The notes under the pieces are model-generated. The model saw only the letters and a program-made list of their open reading frames with translations. It searched no databases and was not told the origin of the DNA. Positions 45,012-55,219 of a DNA stretch of 64,000 nucleotides are shown piece after piece (positions within the stretch are counted from its first letter, which is position 1; every line of letters begins with the position of its first letter). The translations under genes were made by a program, and so were the position numbers. The stretch comes from Reinekea thalattae (lineage in GTDB: Bacteria; Pseudomonadota; Gammaproteobacteria; Pseudomonadales; Natronospirillaceae), in contig NZ_VKAD01000001.1 in assembly GCF_008041945.1 (NCBI RefSeq), forward strand, positions 1,364,001 through 1,428,000, written 5' to 3'.

Positions 45012-47342
45012 ATGAGTAACCAAGACGATTATTACACACCTTACAATGGTCCAGCTGGCGGCTGGGGCGCACTCAAAGCAACAGCAGAACACCTGATAAA
45101 GAGTAAGAACGCCACTCGCAACATCAATACACTTTTAAAAACTAATCAGCCAAAAGGGTTCGACTGCCCTGGCTGCGCCTGGGGCGAAAAGCACCACCCG
45201 ACTAAATTTCGTTTTTGCGAAAACGGCGCCAAGGCGGTCAATTGGGAAGCCACCTCACGAACCGTCGATGCGTCTTTCTTTTCAAAATACAGCGTCAGCT
45301 GGCTAAAAACACAAAACGATTATTTTCTTGAACACCAAGGTCGACTAACCGAGCCGATGCGTTACAACGCAAAAACTGATCATTACGAAGCCATTAGCTG
45401 GGACGACGCCTTTAAGCTCATCGCGCAACGACTCAAGGCTCAAGCCGATCCAAACAGCGCTGCTTTTTATACGTCTGGGCGAGCCAGTAACGAGGCCGCT
45501 TATCTGTATCAACTGTTTGCTCGCGCTTACGGCACTAACAATTTCCCAGACTGTTCGAACATGTGTCACGAGGCAAGCGGCTACGGTTTAATTAGCAGCA
45601 TTGGCATTGGTAAAGGTACCGTTACTATTGATGACTTTGACAGCGCTGACGCGGTTTTTGTTTTCGGTCAAAACCCAGGCACCAATCACCCTCGTATGCT
45701 GGAAACTCTAAAAAGTGTTGTCGAGCGGGGCGCTAAGATAATCACCTTTAATAATCTGAAAGAGCGTGGTTTAGAGCGCTTCCAAAACCCGCAAGATAAA
45801 TTAGAAATGATCGTTAATGGTTCCAAACCAACCCATACGGATTATTTTTGTCCGAAGATTGGCGGAGACATGGCGGTTGTTCGCGGTATTGTCAAAGTAC
45901 TTATTAGCATGGAAGAGGCGGCTCAAAAACAGGGCAACGCAATTTTCGATCACGATTTTATTAACCAACATACCGAAGGCTTAGAGGCTTACCTAGAGCA
46001 GGTAAAACAAACCAGCTGGCAACAGATAACGCAACAATCAGGTTTAAGCCAGCAACAAATTCACCACTGCGCTGAAGTGTATGCCAATTCCGACAGAGTC
46101 ATTGCTACTTGGGCAATGGGCATTACGCAACATCATCATTCGGTAGCGACCATTCATGAGATTGTGAACCTGCTTGCACTGCGCGGAAACATCGGCAAAC
46201 CCGGCGCGGGTGCTTGCCCAGTGCGAGGACACAGTAATGTTCAGGGCGACCGCACCATGGGCATTAACGAAAACCCTTCGGCTGCTTTTTTATCTGCCCT
46301 AGAAAAACATCACCAATTTACACCACCAACCAAGCCCGGTCTTGCGGTGGTTGAAACCATTGAGGCAATGCAACAGGGTAAAATCAAAGTCTTTATCGCG
46401 CTAGGCGGTAACTTTGCAGCGGCAACACCAGATACCAAGGCAACCGTTGCGGCGCTGAAGCAATGCGAACTGACGGTTCAGATCAGCACCAAATTAAATC
46501 GCTCGCATCTGGATATCGGCCAAGACGCATTAATACTGCCTTGCTTAGGCCGTACCGATATCGACCACCAAGCCGACGGTATTCAAAAGGTTACCGTCGA
46601 AGATTCGTTCAGTATGGTTCACGCCTCTGGCGGAGTGCTTGAACCTTTAAGCGACCAGATGAAATCGGAACCGGCAATTATTGCGGGCATGGCAGCGGCC
46701 ACCTTGGGCGAAAATAGCCCCATTGATTGGCAAGCAGCGATCAGTAACTACAACACCATTCGCGATCATATCGAAGCTGTAATTCCAGGCTTTAAAGATT
46801 TTAATCAACGCATATTAACAGACGACGGCTTTTACCTTGGTAACAGCGCAGGTGAACGCAAATGGAATACGCCAAGCGGAAAACTCAACTTGCATACACA
46901 CAAACTACCGGAATCCATTTTACCGATGCAGGCACGCGGCCAGCTTTCGGAACGCACTCTGGTATTGCAAACGCTACGTTCACACGACCAATACAACACC
47001 ACTATTTACGGCATGAACGATCGCTATCGTGGCATTAAAAACGAGCGTGATGTGGTTTTTATGAATCCAAAAGACATCGAGCGACTAGGTTTCACTAATG
47101 GCCAAACAGTCTCGTTACGCGCTTTATGGAACGACGGCGTCGAGCGCAAAGTTAATGGTTTTAAAGTGGTTGCTTACGATATTCCTGCTGGCAATATCGC
47201 AGCCTATTACCCAGAGACAAATCCTCTGGTGCCATTAAACAGTTACGGCGAATTCAGCCATACACCGACGTCAAAAAGTATTGCTGTAGAACTTTCGGTG
47301 TATCAAGACCCAACAAAAATATCGACGGTGGCAGCCATTTAA
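45012..47342 (+). CDS. FdhF/YdeP-family molybdopterin oxidoreductase
   Basis: 776 aa. Close along its length to E. coli YdeP: AAGGWGALK at the start, then FDCPGCAW, FYTSGRASNEAAYLYQLFAR, DCSNMCHEASG, GHNPGTNHPR-type FGQNPGTNHPR, and TVRSHDQYNTT-like LRSHDQYNTTIYGM. Members bind bis-MGD and an Fe-S cluster. No selenocysteine. The reaction in vivo is not settled; E. coli ydeP is linked to acid resistance. The ATG at 45012 is chosen because AGGAG (44996-45000) is correctly spaced for it and overlaps the alternative GTG. Confidence 0.9.
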   Translation: MSNQDDYYTPYNGPAGGWGALKATAEHLIKSKNATRNINTLLKTNQPKGFDCPGCAWGEKHHPTKFRFCENGAKAVNWEATSRTVDASFFSKYSVSWLKTQNDYFLEHQGRLTEPMRYNAKTDHYEAISWDDAFKLIAQRLKAQADPNSAAFYTSGRASNEAAYLYQLFARAYGTNNFPDCSNMCHEASGYGLISSIGIGKGTVTIDDFDSADAVFVFGQNPGTNHPRMLETLKSVVERGAKIITFNNLKERGLERFQNPQDKLEMIVNGSKPTHTDYFCPKIGGDMAVVRGIVKVLISMEEAAQKQGNAIFDHDFINQHTEGLEAYLEQVKQTSWQQITQQSGLSQQQIHHCAEVYANSDRVIATWAMGITQHHHSVATIHEIVNLLALRGNIGKPGAGACPVRGHSNVQGDRTMGINENPSAAFLSALEKHHQFTPPTKPGLAVVETIEAMQQGKIKVFIALGGNFAAATPDTKATVAALKQCELTVQISTKLNRSHLDIGQDALILPCLGRTDIDHQADGIQKVTVEDSFSMVHASGGVLEPLSDQMKSEPAIIAGMAAATLGENSPIDWQAAISNYNTIRDHIEAVIPGFKDFNQRILTDDGFYLGNSAGERKWNTPSGKLNLHTHKLPESILPMQARGQLSERTLVLQTLRSHDQYNTTIYGMNDRYRGIKNERDVVFMNPKDIERLGFTNGQTVSLRALWNDGVERKVNGFKVVAYDIPAGNIAAYYPETNPLVPLNSYGEFSHTPTSKSIAVELSVYQDPTKISTVAAI

Positions 47343-47398
47343 AATTCGTTTTTACCAATCACGTAAGCTGCGTCATAAACTGAAATTCCAATCCAAAA

Positions 47399-47427
47399 AA
47401 AAGCCGAACATACTGTTCGGCTTTTAG
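47399..47427. terminator. bidirectional terminator
   Basis: Long stem AAAAGCCGAACA/TGTTCGGCTTTT with loop TAC, between the convergent ydeP-like and serB genes. Confidence 0.85.
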
Positions 47428-47454
47428 CTAAATCAGCTATTCAACCTAATCGGT

Positions 47455-48408
47455 TTAGTCATCCGCAAGCTCATCGTCGCTATAACCCAAATAATAAAGA
47501 ACGCCATCCAACCCTAAAGTGGCAATAGAATAGCGTGCGCTTTCTTTAACGATCGGCTTGGCATGAAAAGCAACGCCTAAGCCTGCTTCTGCCAACATTA
47601 ATAGATCATTAGCGCCATCGCCAACGGCAACCGTTTGCGCGAGCGTTAAACCCTCTTGCTCTGCTAATTGCTTAAGCAATTCGGCTTTCTTTTTGGCATC
47701 GACAACTTCACCTTTAACTTCGCCGGTGACTTTACCGTCGACCACATCAAGTTGGTTGGCATAAACATAATCGATGCCTAATTTGCTTTGCAGGTATTCG
47801 CCAAAGTAGGTAAAACCACCAGAAAAGATAGCGGTTTTATAGCCCAATTTTTTTAGATTTTTTAACAGCCGTTCTGCACCTTCGGTAATCGGCAGTGCGT
47901 CAGCAATTTCTGATAAAACAGATTCATCCAAACCTTTAAGTAAGGCCATACGGCGTTTAAAACTTTCGGTAAAATCCAACTTACCTTGCATGGCCTGTTC
48001 GGTAATTTCAGCCACCTGCTCACCAATACCGGCAGCTTCGGCTAAGCGATCAATCACTTCCGCTTGAATCAACGTCGAGTCCATATCAAAACAGGCGAGT
48101 CGGCGCTGTGTGTTATAAGCTGCGGTTGGCTGCAATGCGATATCAATACCGAGCGAAACACTCAACTCGAGTAACTGAGCGCGAGCTTTTGGTAAGTCAT
48201 CTAATAAACCTTGCAAATGGCATTCAAGCGCGGCGCGGGCTAATGGATTGTCATCAACAACAGGCTTAGTCAGCTGCTGAATGTTTACCACGCTCAGCCC
48301 GAACTGAGAGATCAGTTTAAATACTTCGGCTAACGCACTCGGTTGCAGTTTTCGAGCGAGTATTGTCAGCACAAAACCCTGTTGTTGATCGTCTAAAATA
48401 TTACTCAC
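47455..48408 (-). CDS. serB: phosphoserine phosphatase SerB
   Basis: 317 aa. N-terminal ACT-like region (about 15-85), then a HAD phosphatase: motif I FDMDSTLIQAEVID, motif II IFSGGFTYF, motif III with VAVGDGANDLLMLAEA. Last step of serine synthesis. The frame opens at GTG 48414; GTG 48408 has GGAG at proper spacing and is preferred. Divergent from the smp-like gene as in E. coli. Confidence 0.95.
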   Translation of the reverse strand: MSNILDDQQQGFVLTILARKLQPSALAEVFKLISQFGLSVVNIQQLTKPVVDDNPLARAALECHLQGLLDDLPKARAQLLELSVSLGIDIALQPTAAYNTQRRLACFDMDSTLIQAEVIDRLAEAAGIGEQVAEITEQAMQGKLDFTESFKRRMALLKGLDESVLSEIADALPITEGAERLLKNLKKLGYKTAIFSGGFTYFGEYLQSKLGIDYVYANQLDVVDGKVTGEVKGEVVDAKKKAELLKQLAEQEGLTLAQTVAVGDGANDLLMLAEAGLGVAFHAKPIVKESARYSIATLGLDGVLYYLGYSDDELADD

Positions 48409-48716
48409 ACACACTCCAGTAACATGGCTAAAAATTAGTTTGTGCCGCTAAAACCATTACCCATAAGTGATCTATCGGCTTATTGCTCATTTAAATGTTC
48501 TAACGTTCAAGTGTTCTAATGTTTAAGTGTTCTAACGCTCTGCTATGCTTTAAGATAATCTTTAAGCTCGTTATTCTTATGGTTAATTGTTTAAACTATG
48601 TTGCTTATCTTTGTTTGTCGAATTAACTATTTATAGAGCGCTAGCGATTAATTAACAATTAATGCTGGCTACTTATTAAAGTCATTGTATCGCCTAGGCT
48701 GATTTATTCTACCCTC
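48409..48716. other. serB/smp-like intergenic region with a 16-bp triple repeat
   Basis: 308 bp. At 48496-48543 three consecutive 16-bp units occur: TGTTCTAACGTTCAAG, TGTTCTAATGTTTAAG, TGTTCTAACGCTCTGC. Regular spacing of 16 bp could be a tandem binding site or simple slippage. No other feature seen. Confidence 0.5.
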
Positions 48717-50051
48717 ATGAAACATATAAACTGGATCACTCAACCGCTCGTGCTATTGGCTCTGAGCATGCTGCTGCTCGTCAACCTAATGCTCTATTCG
48801 GTTTGGTATAAGCCAGTCACCGAAAATCTAGCGAGCACCTTTAATCAACAGGGTGAAGCACTGGTCAACGACCTCGCGTTTCAGGCAACGCCGATTCTGC
48901 ATAACAATAACCGTGTCGCTTTAAGCGCTTTACTAAACCGCGTTAGTGAACGAGAAAACGTTATTTTGGCATCGGTGACCTTCGAACCAAAGGCCGATCA
49001 AGCAACAGCAGATACGTTAAGCTCGAAAGAAAAACCAACCGATCAGACCGGTATCGGCTTCCAAAAACCAATTGAGTTCAGCCATGAACGGCTAGGCTAT
49101 GCCGAAATTTTACTCAGCCACGATTTTCTAATGCGCTGGAAGCAACGTGCCGCTTACAGCGCTGCACTATTTAATAGCCTGATTATTCTAGGCTTTGGTT
49201 TGTTTATTTATTCTAACCACCAGCGACAACAGGGCCAGTGGCAACAACTTTCTGGCAACCTTCACGCGTTACTGCCGAAGCTGGCAAAACAATTAACAGG
49301 CTCTCCAGAGCAACAACTCAAGCAGCTGTTTCAACAATTAAACGACCCTTTAAATCAGCAAGGCGAAGTAATTCGCTACTTGCAAAATAACCCCTTTGTG
49401 ACCACCGACCGGTTGATTGAACAGATTTCATTAGGCGATGACAGCCGCTATTTAAATGTTGCCTTGGTATCGGTTGAATGCCAAAACTGGGAACAGCTGA
49501 TTCGCAGCTACGACGCTAACCAGCTTCAGCACATCTGGCAGCGTTACGAAAGCATGTTGATTCAGGTTGGCGAACTGTACGACGGTGTCATTCTAGCCAA
49601 TGGCTTAACACTCGCTTTTGGCTTAGCCGATTCTGATGAACAGTACGCCGTTAATGCTCTTTACGCGGCGAAAGTGATTGAACTGGCGCATCAAAAAATC
49701 GCTCAATCATTAAAAGCGAAAGCGCCAGAATTTGGCATCGCTGTCAGTACCGGCCCTGCTTTTGTCAGCCAAACATTAAAACATGGCTTACCCTTGCCGG
49801 TTGTTGCTGGCGACGCCGAAGCGCAACTAGCACAGATTCGGGCACTACAACCGCGCAACCAGATTCTAATATCCGAGCCGTTGTTACAATTCAAAGAGGT
49901 CAACAATAGAGTTGAGGCGAACTTAGCGCGTGACATCACCCTACATAATGGTGACCGGCTCGAAGTTTGGGAGCTGGACGACATCAAGGGGCAGTCGTCA
50001 TTGCTGGATAAGCAGGCGCAAGTCTTAGTTGAAACCGGCTTACATTCGTAG
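48717..50051 (+). CDS. Smp/YtjB-like membrane protein with degenerate nucleotide-cyclase domain
   Basis: 444 aa. TM1 (about 8-29), a periplasmic part to about 140, TM2 (about 145-165), then a cytoplasmic region ending in a class III cyclase-like domain (about 245-430: LNVALVSVECQNWEQLI, DGVILANGLTLAFGLADSD, GIAVSTGPAFV, VVAGDAEAQLAQI). The two metal-binding Asp positions are not acidic at the expected sites, so it is probably inactive, perhaps a sensor. The location, divergent from serB, matches smp/ytjB of E. coli, which is half this size. Confidence 0.75.
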   Translation: MKHINWITQPLVLLALSMLLLVNLMLYSVWYKPVTENLASTFNQQGEALVNDLAFQATPILHNNNRVALSALLNRVSERENVILASVTFEPKADQATADTLSSKEKPTDQTGIGFQKPIEFSHERLGYAEILLSHDFLMRWKQRAAYSAALFNSLIILGFGLFIYSNHQRQQGQWQQLSGNLHALLPKLAKQLTGSPEQQLKQLFQQLNDPLNQQGEVIRYLQNNPFVTTDRLIEQISLGDDSRYLNVALVSVECQNWEQLIRSYDANQLQHIWQRYESMLIQVGELYDGVILANGLTLAFGLADSDEQYAVNALYAAKVIELAHQKIAQSLKAKAPEFGIAVSTGPAFVSQTLKHGLPLPVVAGDAEAQLAQIRALQPRNQILISEPLLQFKEVNNRVEANLARDITLHNGDRLEVWELDDIKGQSSLLDKQAQVLVETGLHS

Positions 50052-50085
50052 CGATTGAAATTAGGCAGCTTATAAGCTTTTTAAA

Positions 50086-50628
50086 TCAGGCTGGCTGCTC
50101 TAAGTCGGTAAACTGAAACTCAACTCGATGCAGTGCTTGGCTTCGGTTGCCTTCGTTGTGCCATAGTTCAGCAAAGCTTTGTTGCCGCCCCGGCACCTGC
50201 TGCTGAGGGATCAAATCCGCCAGCGGCTTGGTTACAAAAGCATTAAAAAACAGCTCTGGCCTTGGTAATTCAATGCCGTCAATCACACCGCATTCATCAC
50301 CGTAAGTCACCACATCGATATCCAATGTGCGCGGGCTAAACTTGGGCCCACTTCGATCACGGCCATTAGCATCTTCAATAGCTTTAAGGATGTGAATTAA
50401 CTCAGGCAGAGACAAATCGGTTTCAATCACCACGGCCATATTTAAGAACGGGCTGCCATCGAAACCAACCGCAGCAGACTCATAGACAGGCGAACAATGC
50501 AGCGCGCCAAATTCAGCCCGCAAAGCATTGAGCCCAGCATTGAGGTGAAAATAGCGACGCATATTACTGCCCAAACTCAAGGCAACGCGTTTAGATTCAA
50601 AGGCGAGGATTTCGATTTGATTCATCAA
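50086..50628 (-). CDS. folK: HPPK, 2-amino-4-hydroxy-6-hydroxymethyldihydropteridine diphosphokinase
   Basis: 180 aa. HPPK signature RDRSGPKFSPRTLDIDVVTY is intact, with ALSLGSNMRRYFHLNAGLNAL at the start. Pyrophosphorylates the pterin before dihydropteroate synthase. Overlaps folB by 4 bp. About 18 residues precede the first strand, so an inner start is possible. Confidence 0.95.
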   Translation of the reverse strand: MMNQIEILAFESKRVALSLGSNMRRYFHLNAGLNALRAEFGALHCSPVYESAAVGFDGSPFLNMAVVIETDLSLPELIHILKAIEDANGRDRSGPKFSPRTLDIDVVTYGDECGVIDGIELPRPELFFNAFVTKPLADLIPQQQVPGRQQSFAELWHNEGNRSQALHRVEFQFTDLEQPA

Positions 50629-50981
50629 ACAAAACTGCGCTCAATTTTAATACCGACGGCTGCACAGCCTTTTATTGCCATCGGTTTATTAATCGTTAAC
50701 ACCAACCGAGAAATGGCAAACTCTTGATGCAGTAACGTACACAAACCTTCGGCTAAGGTTTCGATCAGTTCAAAACGCTGTTCCGAACACCAAGCACGAA
50801 CGCGTTGAGAGAGCTGGTCGTAATCCAGTGCAAGCGTAAGGTCATCGGTTTTACCGGCCGGAGCGCAATCGAAATCGATTTCTAAATCGAGCAACAACGG
50901 CTGCTTAGCATGACGCTCAAAATCGTAAACACCGATCAGTGATTCCACTTCCAATGCTTTAATATAAACCACATCAGACAT
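50625..50981 (-). CDS. folB: dihydroneopterin aldolase
   Basis: 118 aa. DHNA motifs: [20 protein letters not shown] and [12 protein letters not shown], with [10 protein letters not shown] and [13 protein letters not shown]. Third gene-pair in tsaD-folB-folK, overlapping tsaD by 8 bp and folK by 4 bp. Folate synthesis. Confidence 0.95.
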   Translation of the reverse strand: MSDVVYIKALEVESLIGVYDFERHAKQPLLLDLEIDFDCAPAGKTDDLTLALDYDQLSQRVRAWCSEQRFELIETLAEGLCTLLHQEFAISRLVLTINKPMAIKGCAAVGIKIERSFV

Positions 50982-52005
50982 TCATTGGCTCCAATTCATC
51001 CAGCGGCCAACGGGCCTTAATGTTAATGGCTAGCGGCGACTGATGGCCTGCTTGCAAGCGCACCCAACCGGCGTAAGCGATCATGGCACCGTTATCGGTA
51101 CAAAACTCTGGCCGCGCATAAAATACCTGCGCTCGCTCTTTTTTTACCATCTGTTGCAGTTGCTCTCGCAGCGACTTATTCGCACTGACGCCACCGGCAA
51201 CCACTAAGGTTTTATGGCCCGTTTCACGCAGCGCACGACGGCACTTAATCGCCAAGGTATCGATCACCGCTTGCTGGAATGCATGGGCAATATCAGCCTG
51301 AGTTTGCTCCGGCACCTGTTCATCAACAGCTTGTCGAGCAATTTCTACTCGCACTGCCGTTTTAAGGCCAGAAAAACTAAAATCCATACCGGGGCGATCA
51401 ACCATCGGCCTTGGGAACTCAAATACCCCAGCACGGCCTTGCTCAGCGAGCTGGCTTAATAAAGGCCCACCGGGATAAGGCAAACCCATCATTTTTGCGG
51501 TTTTATCGAACGCTTCACCGGCGGCGTCATCAAGTGTTTCACCTAAAATTTGGTAACAGCCCGGCGCACTAACATCAACCAACATGGTATGACCACCACT
51601 GACTAACAGCGCCACAAAAGGATATTCGGGTGGTTCGTCTTCGAGCATCGGCGCTAACAAATGGCCTTCCATATGATGCACACCAATCGCTGGGATATTC
51701 CAACCCACGGCTAATGAGCGACCTAGTGCCGCACCGACCATTAACGCACCGACCAAGCCTGGGCCTGCGGTATAAGCCACCGCATCGACTTCACCCATAC
51801 TCAAGCCTGCTTCAGTAAATACCGACCGAATCATGGGGGTTAATTTGCGGATGTGGTCACGCGATGCCAGCTCAGGCACAACGCCGCCAAATTCGGCATG
51901 CATCTTTACCTGACTGTACAGCTGATGAGCCATTAACCCTTGCTCGCTGTCATAAATGGCGACGCCGGTTTCATCGCAAGAACTTTCTATACCCAATACA
52001 CGCAT
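50974..52005 (-). CDS. tsaD: tRNA t6A synthesis protein TsaD
   Basis: 343 aa, ASKHA fold. Metal/active site [10 protein letters not shown] (HxxxH), N-terminal [44 protein letters not shown] and [10 protein letters not shown]. With TsaB/C/E it makes threonylcarbamoyladenosine on tRNAs reading ANN codons. Divergent from rpsU, as in most gammaproteobacteria. Confidence 0.97.
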   Translation of the reverse strand: MRVLGIESSCDETGVAIYDSEQGLMAHQLYSQVKMHAEFGGVVPELASRDHIRKLTPMIRSVFTEAGLSMGEVDAVAYTAGPGLVGALMVGAALGRSLAVGWNIPAIGVHHMEGHLLAPMLEDEPPEYPFVALLVSGGHTMLVDVSAPGCYQILGETLDDAAGEAFDKTAKMMGLPYPGGPLLSQLAEQGRAGVFEFPRPMVDRPGMDFSFSGLKTAVRVEIARQAVDEQVPEQTQADIAHAFQQAVIDTLAIKCRRALRETGHKTLVVAGGVSANKSLREQLQQMVKKERAQVFYARPEFCTDNGAMIAYAGWVRLQAGHQSPLAINIKARWPLDELEPMNV

Positions 52006-52209
52006 GTCAGAATCTAATTAGCTATTCAAAAAAGGCGCGTAGTTTAGCGTTTAAAGCGCCATGCCGCTAGATCGCATCGCCATTGTAGTTTTTATAAAAA
52101 GCTGCAACCAAGACTTGCCAGTCGCCATCGGCATCAGTACAATTACGCGCCTCGAAATCTGAGCCCTGCTTTTGATTTCGATACACTCACTTAATTTTAG
52201 GAATAGTAA

Positions 52210-52425
52210 ATGCCACACGTTAAAGTAAAAGATAACGAGCCATTTGACGTAGCACTGCGTCGTTTCAAGCGTTCTTGCGAAAAAGCAGGTGTACTTTCTG
52301 AAGTACGTCGTCGTGAGCACTATGAAAAGCCAACTTGGGTTCGTAAACGTGCGCAAGCAGCAGCAGTTAAGCGTCATGCTAAAAAGCTGTCTCGTGAAAA
52401 CAAGCGCATGAATCGTCTTTACTAA
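52210..52425 (+). CDS. rpsU: ribosomal protein bS21
   Basis: 71 aa, highly basic, full-length S21 ([41 protein letters not shown]). First gene of the macromolecular synthesis cluster rpsU-yqeY-dnaG-rpoD. TAGGAA precedes the ATG. Confidence 0.98.
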   Translation: MPHVKVKDNEPFDVALRRFKRSCEKAGVLSEVRRREHYEKPTWVRKRAQAAAVKRHAKKLSRENKRMNRLY

Positions 52426-52469
52426 GATTATCCATTAAAGATAATCACTAGAATACGTGGGTTAACGAT

Positions 52470-52916
52470 ATGTCTGAGCTCAAGCAACTCCTTACTCAAA
52501 ATATGAAAGAGGCGATGCGCGCCAAAGAAAAACAGCGTCTCGGCACGATTCGCATGATTTTGGCAGAGCTCAAACGCATTGAAGTTGATGAACGTATCGA
52601 GTTAGACGACACCCGTGTTTTGGCCGTTTTGGACAAAATGACTAAACAACGACGCGATTCCCTTGCTCAATATGAGGAAGCTGGACGCGAAGATCTTGCC
52701 GCGATCGAACGATATGAACTGGAGGTGATATCCACTTTTCTTCCGGCGGCGTTGACTGAAGCAGAAATAGAAGCTTTAGTTGCAGAAGCAATTGCTCAAG
52801 CAGAGGCCAAATCGATGGCTGACATGGGCAAAGTAATGGGCATCATCAAGCCCAAGGCTCAAGGGCGAGCCGATATGGCAGATATCAGCAAGCTGATTAA
52901 AGCTCAACTGAACTAA
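52470..52916 (+). CDS. yqeY: GatB/YqeY-domain protein
   Basis: 148 aa. YqeY family: LKQLLTQNMKEAMRAKEKQR, LGTIRMILAELKRIEVDERI, EKTKQRRDSLAQYEEAGREDL-type helices, and the ending GKVMGIIKPKAQGRADM. Function uncertain; the domain resembles the tRNA-binding tail of GatB. Always close to rpsU and dnaG. Confidence 0.93.
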   Translation: MSELKQLLTQNMKEAMRAKEKQRLGTIRMILAELKRIEVDERIELDDTRVLAVLDKMTKQRRDSLAQYEEAGREDLAAIERYELEVISTFLPAALTEAEIEALVAEAIAQAEAKSMADMGKVMGIIKPKAQGRADMADISKLIKAQLN

Positions 52917-52923
52917 GTACTTT

Positions 52924-53026
52924 TACGATACTGAATCATTTTTTTACGATAATGAGCACTGCTTTGCGACATTGAGCATTGTTTTAATATATAAGTACTG
53001 CTTTAAGTTATCAGTACCCTTTTACA
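52924..53026 (+). repeat. degenerate ~20-bp tandem repeats before dnaG
   Basis: Five loosely similar units, such as TACGATACTGAATCATTTTT, TACGATAATGAGCACTGCTT, GCGACATTGAGCATTGTTTT and ATATATAAGTACTGCTTT. Function unknown; it could be a multi-site regulatory region, or only decayed duplication. Confidence 0.5.
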
Positions 53027-53105
53027 GCAAGTATCGCTTTCACCCAGTAACATTTTTTATATCAAACAAGCCCTTTTCTGGCACGTATCTATTTAGAGAG
53101 ACTGT

Positions 53106-55001
53106 ATGGCCGGTTTAATTCCCAATGACTTTATTGAGCAACTGCTCGATCGCACTGACATTATTGAAGTCATCGGGAATCGTATCGACCTTAAAAAGAA
53201 AGGCAAAGATCACTGGGCCTGCTGCCCATTCCACCAAGAAAACTCCCCCTCGTTCTCCGTCAATGCTAACAAACAGTTTTATTATTGCTTTGGCTGCGGC
53301 GCCAGCGGTACAGCGGTTAAGTTTTTACAGGAATACGAGAACCTCTCTTTTGTCGAAGCCATTGAAGAACTGGCTCGCATGGCAGGCCAAGATGTGCCTC
53401 GCGAAGAAGTCAGCCGAGAATCTCAGCAGCGACAACAGCAACGCAGAACGTTACACGATCTAATGGGTAGCTGTGCCGACTACTTTACTCACCAACTTTA
53501 TCAGCACCCGAACGCACAACAGGTGCAGCAGTATATTTTGTCTCGTGGGCTGACCGAAGAAACAGTACGCACCTTTGGCATTGGCTTTGCGCCCGCTGGT
53601 TGGGACAACCTAATCCAACATTACCGCAGCGACAAGACCAACCAAGAACTGCTCACCACCGGCATGCTGACACAAAACGAACAAGGCCGCACTTACGATC
53701 GCTTTCGTAACCGCTTGATGTTCCCCATTCGAGACATCAAAGGCCGCGTCATCGCGTTTGGTGGACGGGTGATGTCCGCAGATGAAAAACCCAAATACCT
53801 AAACAGCCCAGAAACACCTATTTTCCACAAAGGCTCTGAGCTTTACGGCCTTTATGAAGCCCGCAAGGCGCTAAAAGACTTCGACAACATCATTATCGTT
53901 GAAGGCTATATGGATGTCGTTGCATTAGCGCAGCATAAGGTTCGTAACGCGGTAGCGACACTGGGCACGGCGACTTCGACCACCCACATTCAAAAGCTGT
54001 TTAAACACACCCAAGAATTAGTGTTCTGCTTCGATGGCGATAATGCTGGTCGGCGAGCTGCCGAACGCGCGCTGGCGAACTGCCTTTCAGAAATTAAAGA
54101 CGGCTATCAGGTGCGTTTTTTGTTTTTACCCGAAGGTGAAGACCCAGACACCATCGTGCAGCAAGAAGGTTTCGATGGTTTTATGCACCGCGTTAAGCAG
54201 GCACAGAGCTGCTCTGACTTTTTATTCCAGCACCTACAAACTCAAGCCGATATTTCACGCTTGGATGGCCGCGCTAAATTAGCCAGTCTCGCACGCGGCT
54301 GGATCGAAAAAGCGCCCGAAGGTATTTTTAAACAGCTGCTCTACAAACAGCTATCCGATCTAATCGGGCTAAGCAGCGAACAGATAATCGAAAATTATCG
54401 TGTAGAAAAACCCGATATCGCACCACCACCAGAGCCAGAAAGCAACCCATCGAATGTCGCGCCAGCCTATCCGTATCACGGCGAAACCAGCACGCAACAT
54501 TACAGCCCCGAACAGCAACAACCTGCTCAGCGTCACACCAACAACCGGTTAGGTGTGCGTATTGGCATGGTGCACAGAACACTGGCTTGGTTAATACGCT
54601 ACCCTGAACTAGTCTTGAATATTGATGTCGAATCACTCAAGTTATTGCCCGAAAACGCCGATAACCAATTATTAGTACGAGTTGTTGAATTACTGCTCAG
54701 CGCACCGAAAAAAGACCTTTATTCGGCATTCGACTACCTATGCCAGCACAACCTACGGGCAGCCTTGTCACCAATTGCCGAGTCTGACTATCTCTGGCTC
54801 GAAGCGCACAACGAACAGCAAAGAGATGAGAAGGAGTTTGCCAAGTTAGAACTTGAAAAACTGATATCTGGCCTTATTCATAAGGCACCTGATCAAGAAT
54901 ATGAAAAACTCGCAGAGCGGGTTAGAACCTTAGATCCGTCGTTAACGGATACTGAAAAGCAGCGATACCGTGAGCTGCTCGCACAAAAAAAACGGAAATG
55001 A
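53106..55001 (+). CDS. dnaG: DNA primase
   Basis: 631 aa. N-terminal zinc finger (CCPFHQENSPSFSV...YYCFGCGASG), TOPRIM core with VEGYMDVVALAQ and FCFDGDNAGRRAA, and a C-terminal helicase-binding domain after a Pro/Gln-rich linker (about 430-475). Makes primers for lagging-strand synthesis. ATG with GAGAG upstream. Confidence 0.97.
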   Translation: MAGLIPNDFIEQLLDRTDIIEVIGNRIDLKKKGKDHWACCPFHQENSPSFSVNANKQFYYCFGCGASGTAVKFLQEYENLSFVEAIEELARMAGQDVPREEVSRESQQRQQQRRTLHDLMGSCADYFTHQLYQHPNAQQVQQYILSRGLTEETVRTFGIGFAPAGWDNLIQHYRSDKTNQELLTTGMLTQNEQGRTYDRFRNRLMFPIRDIKGRVIAFGGRVMSADEKPKYLNSPETPIFHKGSELYGLYEARKALKDFDNIIIVEGYMDVVALAQHKVRNAVATLGTATSTTHIQKLFKHTQELVFCFDGDNAGRRAAERALANCLSEIKDGYQVRFLFLPEGEDPDTIVQQEGFDGFMHRVKQAQSCSDFLFQHLQTQADISRLDGRAKLASLARGWIEKAPEGIFKQLLYKQLSDLIGLSSEQIIENYRVEKPDIAPPPEPESNPSNVAPAYPYHGETSTQHYSPEQQQPAQRHTNNRLGVRIGMVHRTLAWLIRYPELVLNIDVESLKLLPENADNQLLVRVVELLLSAPKKDLYSAFDYLCQHNLRAALSPIAESDYLWLEAHNEQQRDEKEFAKLELEKLISGLIHKAPDQEYEKLAERVRTLDPSLTDTEKQRYRELLAQKKRK

Positions 55002-55219
55002 CGCCAAACTGTAGCGTTGTAAACGAAAATAACGTTTAAAAACAGTAATTTTGCGCCAAAGACAATAAAGCGCAATACGAACACGCACCGAAATAAGCAG
55101 GATTAAAGCGCCGGAAAACCGCATGAGCAGCCGTCTAAATTGGCTAATATGTCGATTTCCTGTACAATGCCCGGCCATTTGCGTGCACCATTAACCCTTT
55201 TAGAATTTACAGGTTATCT

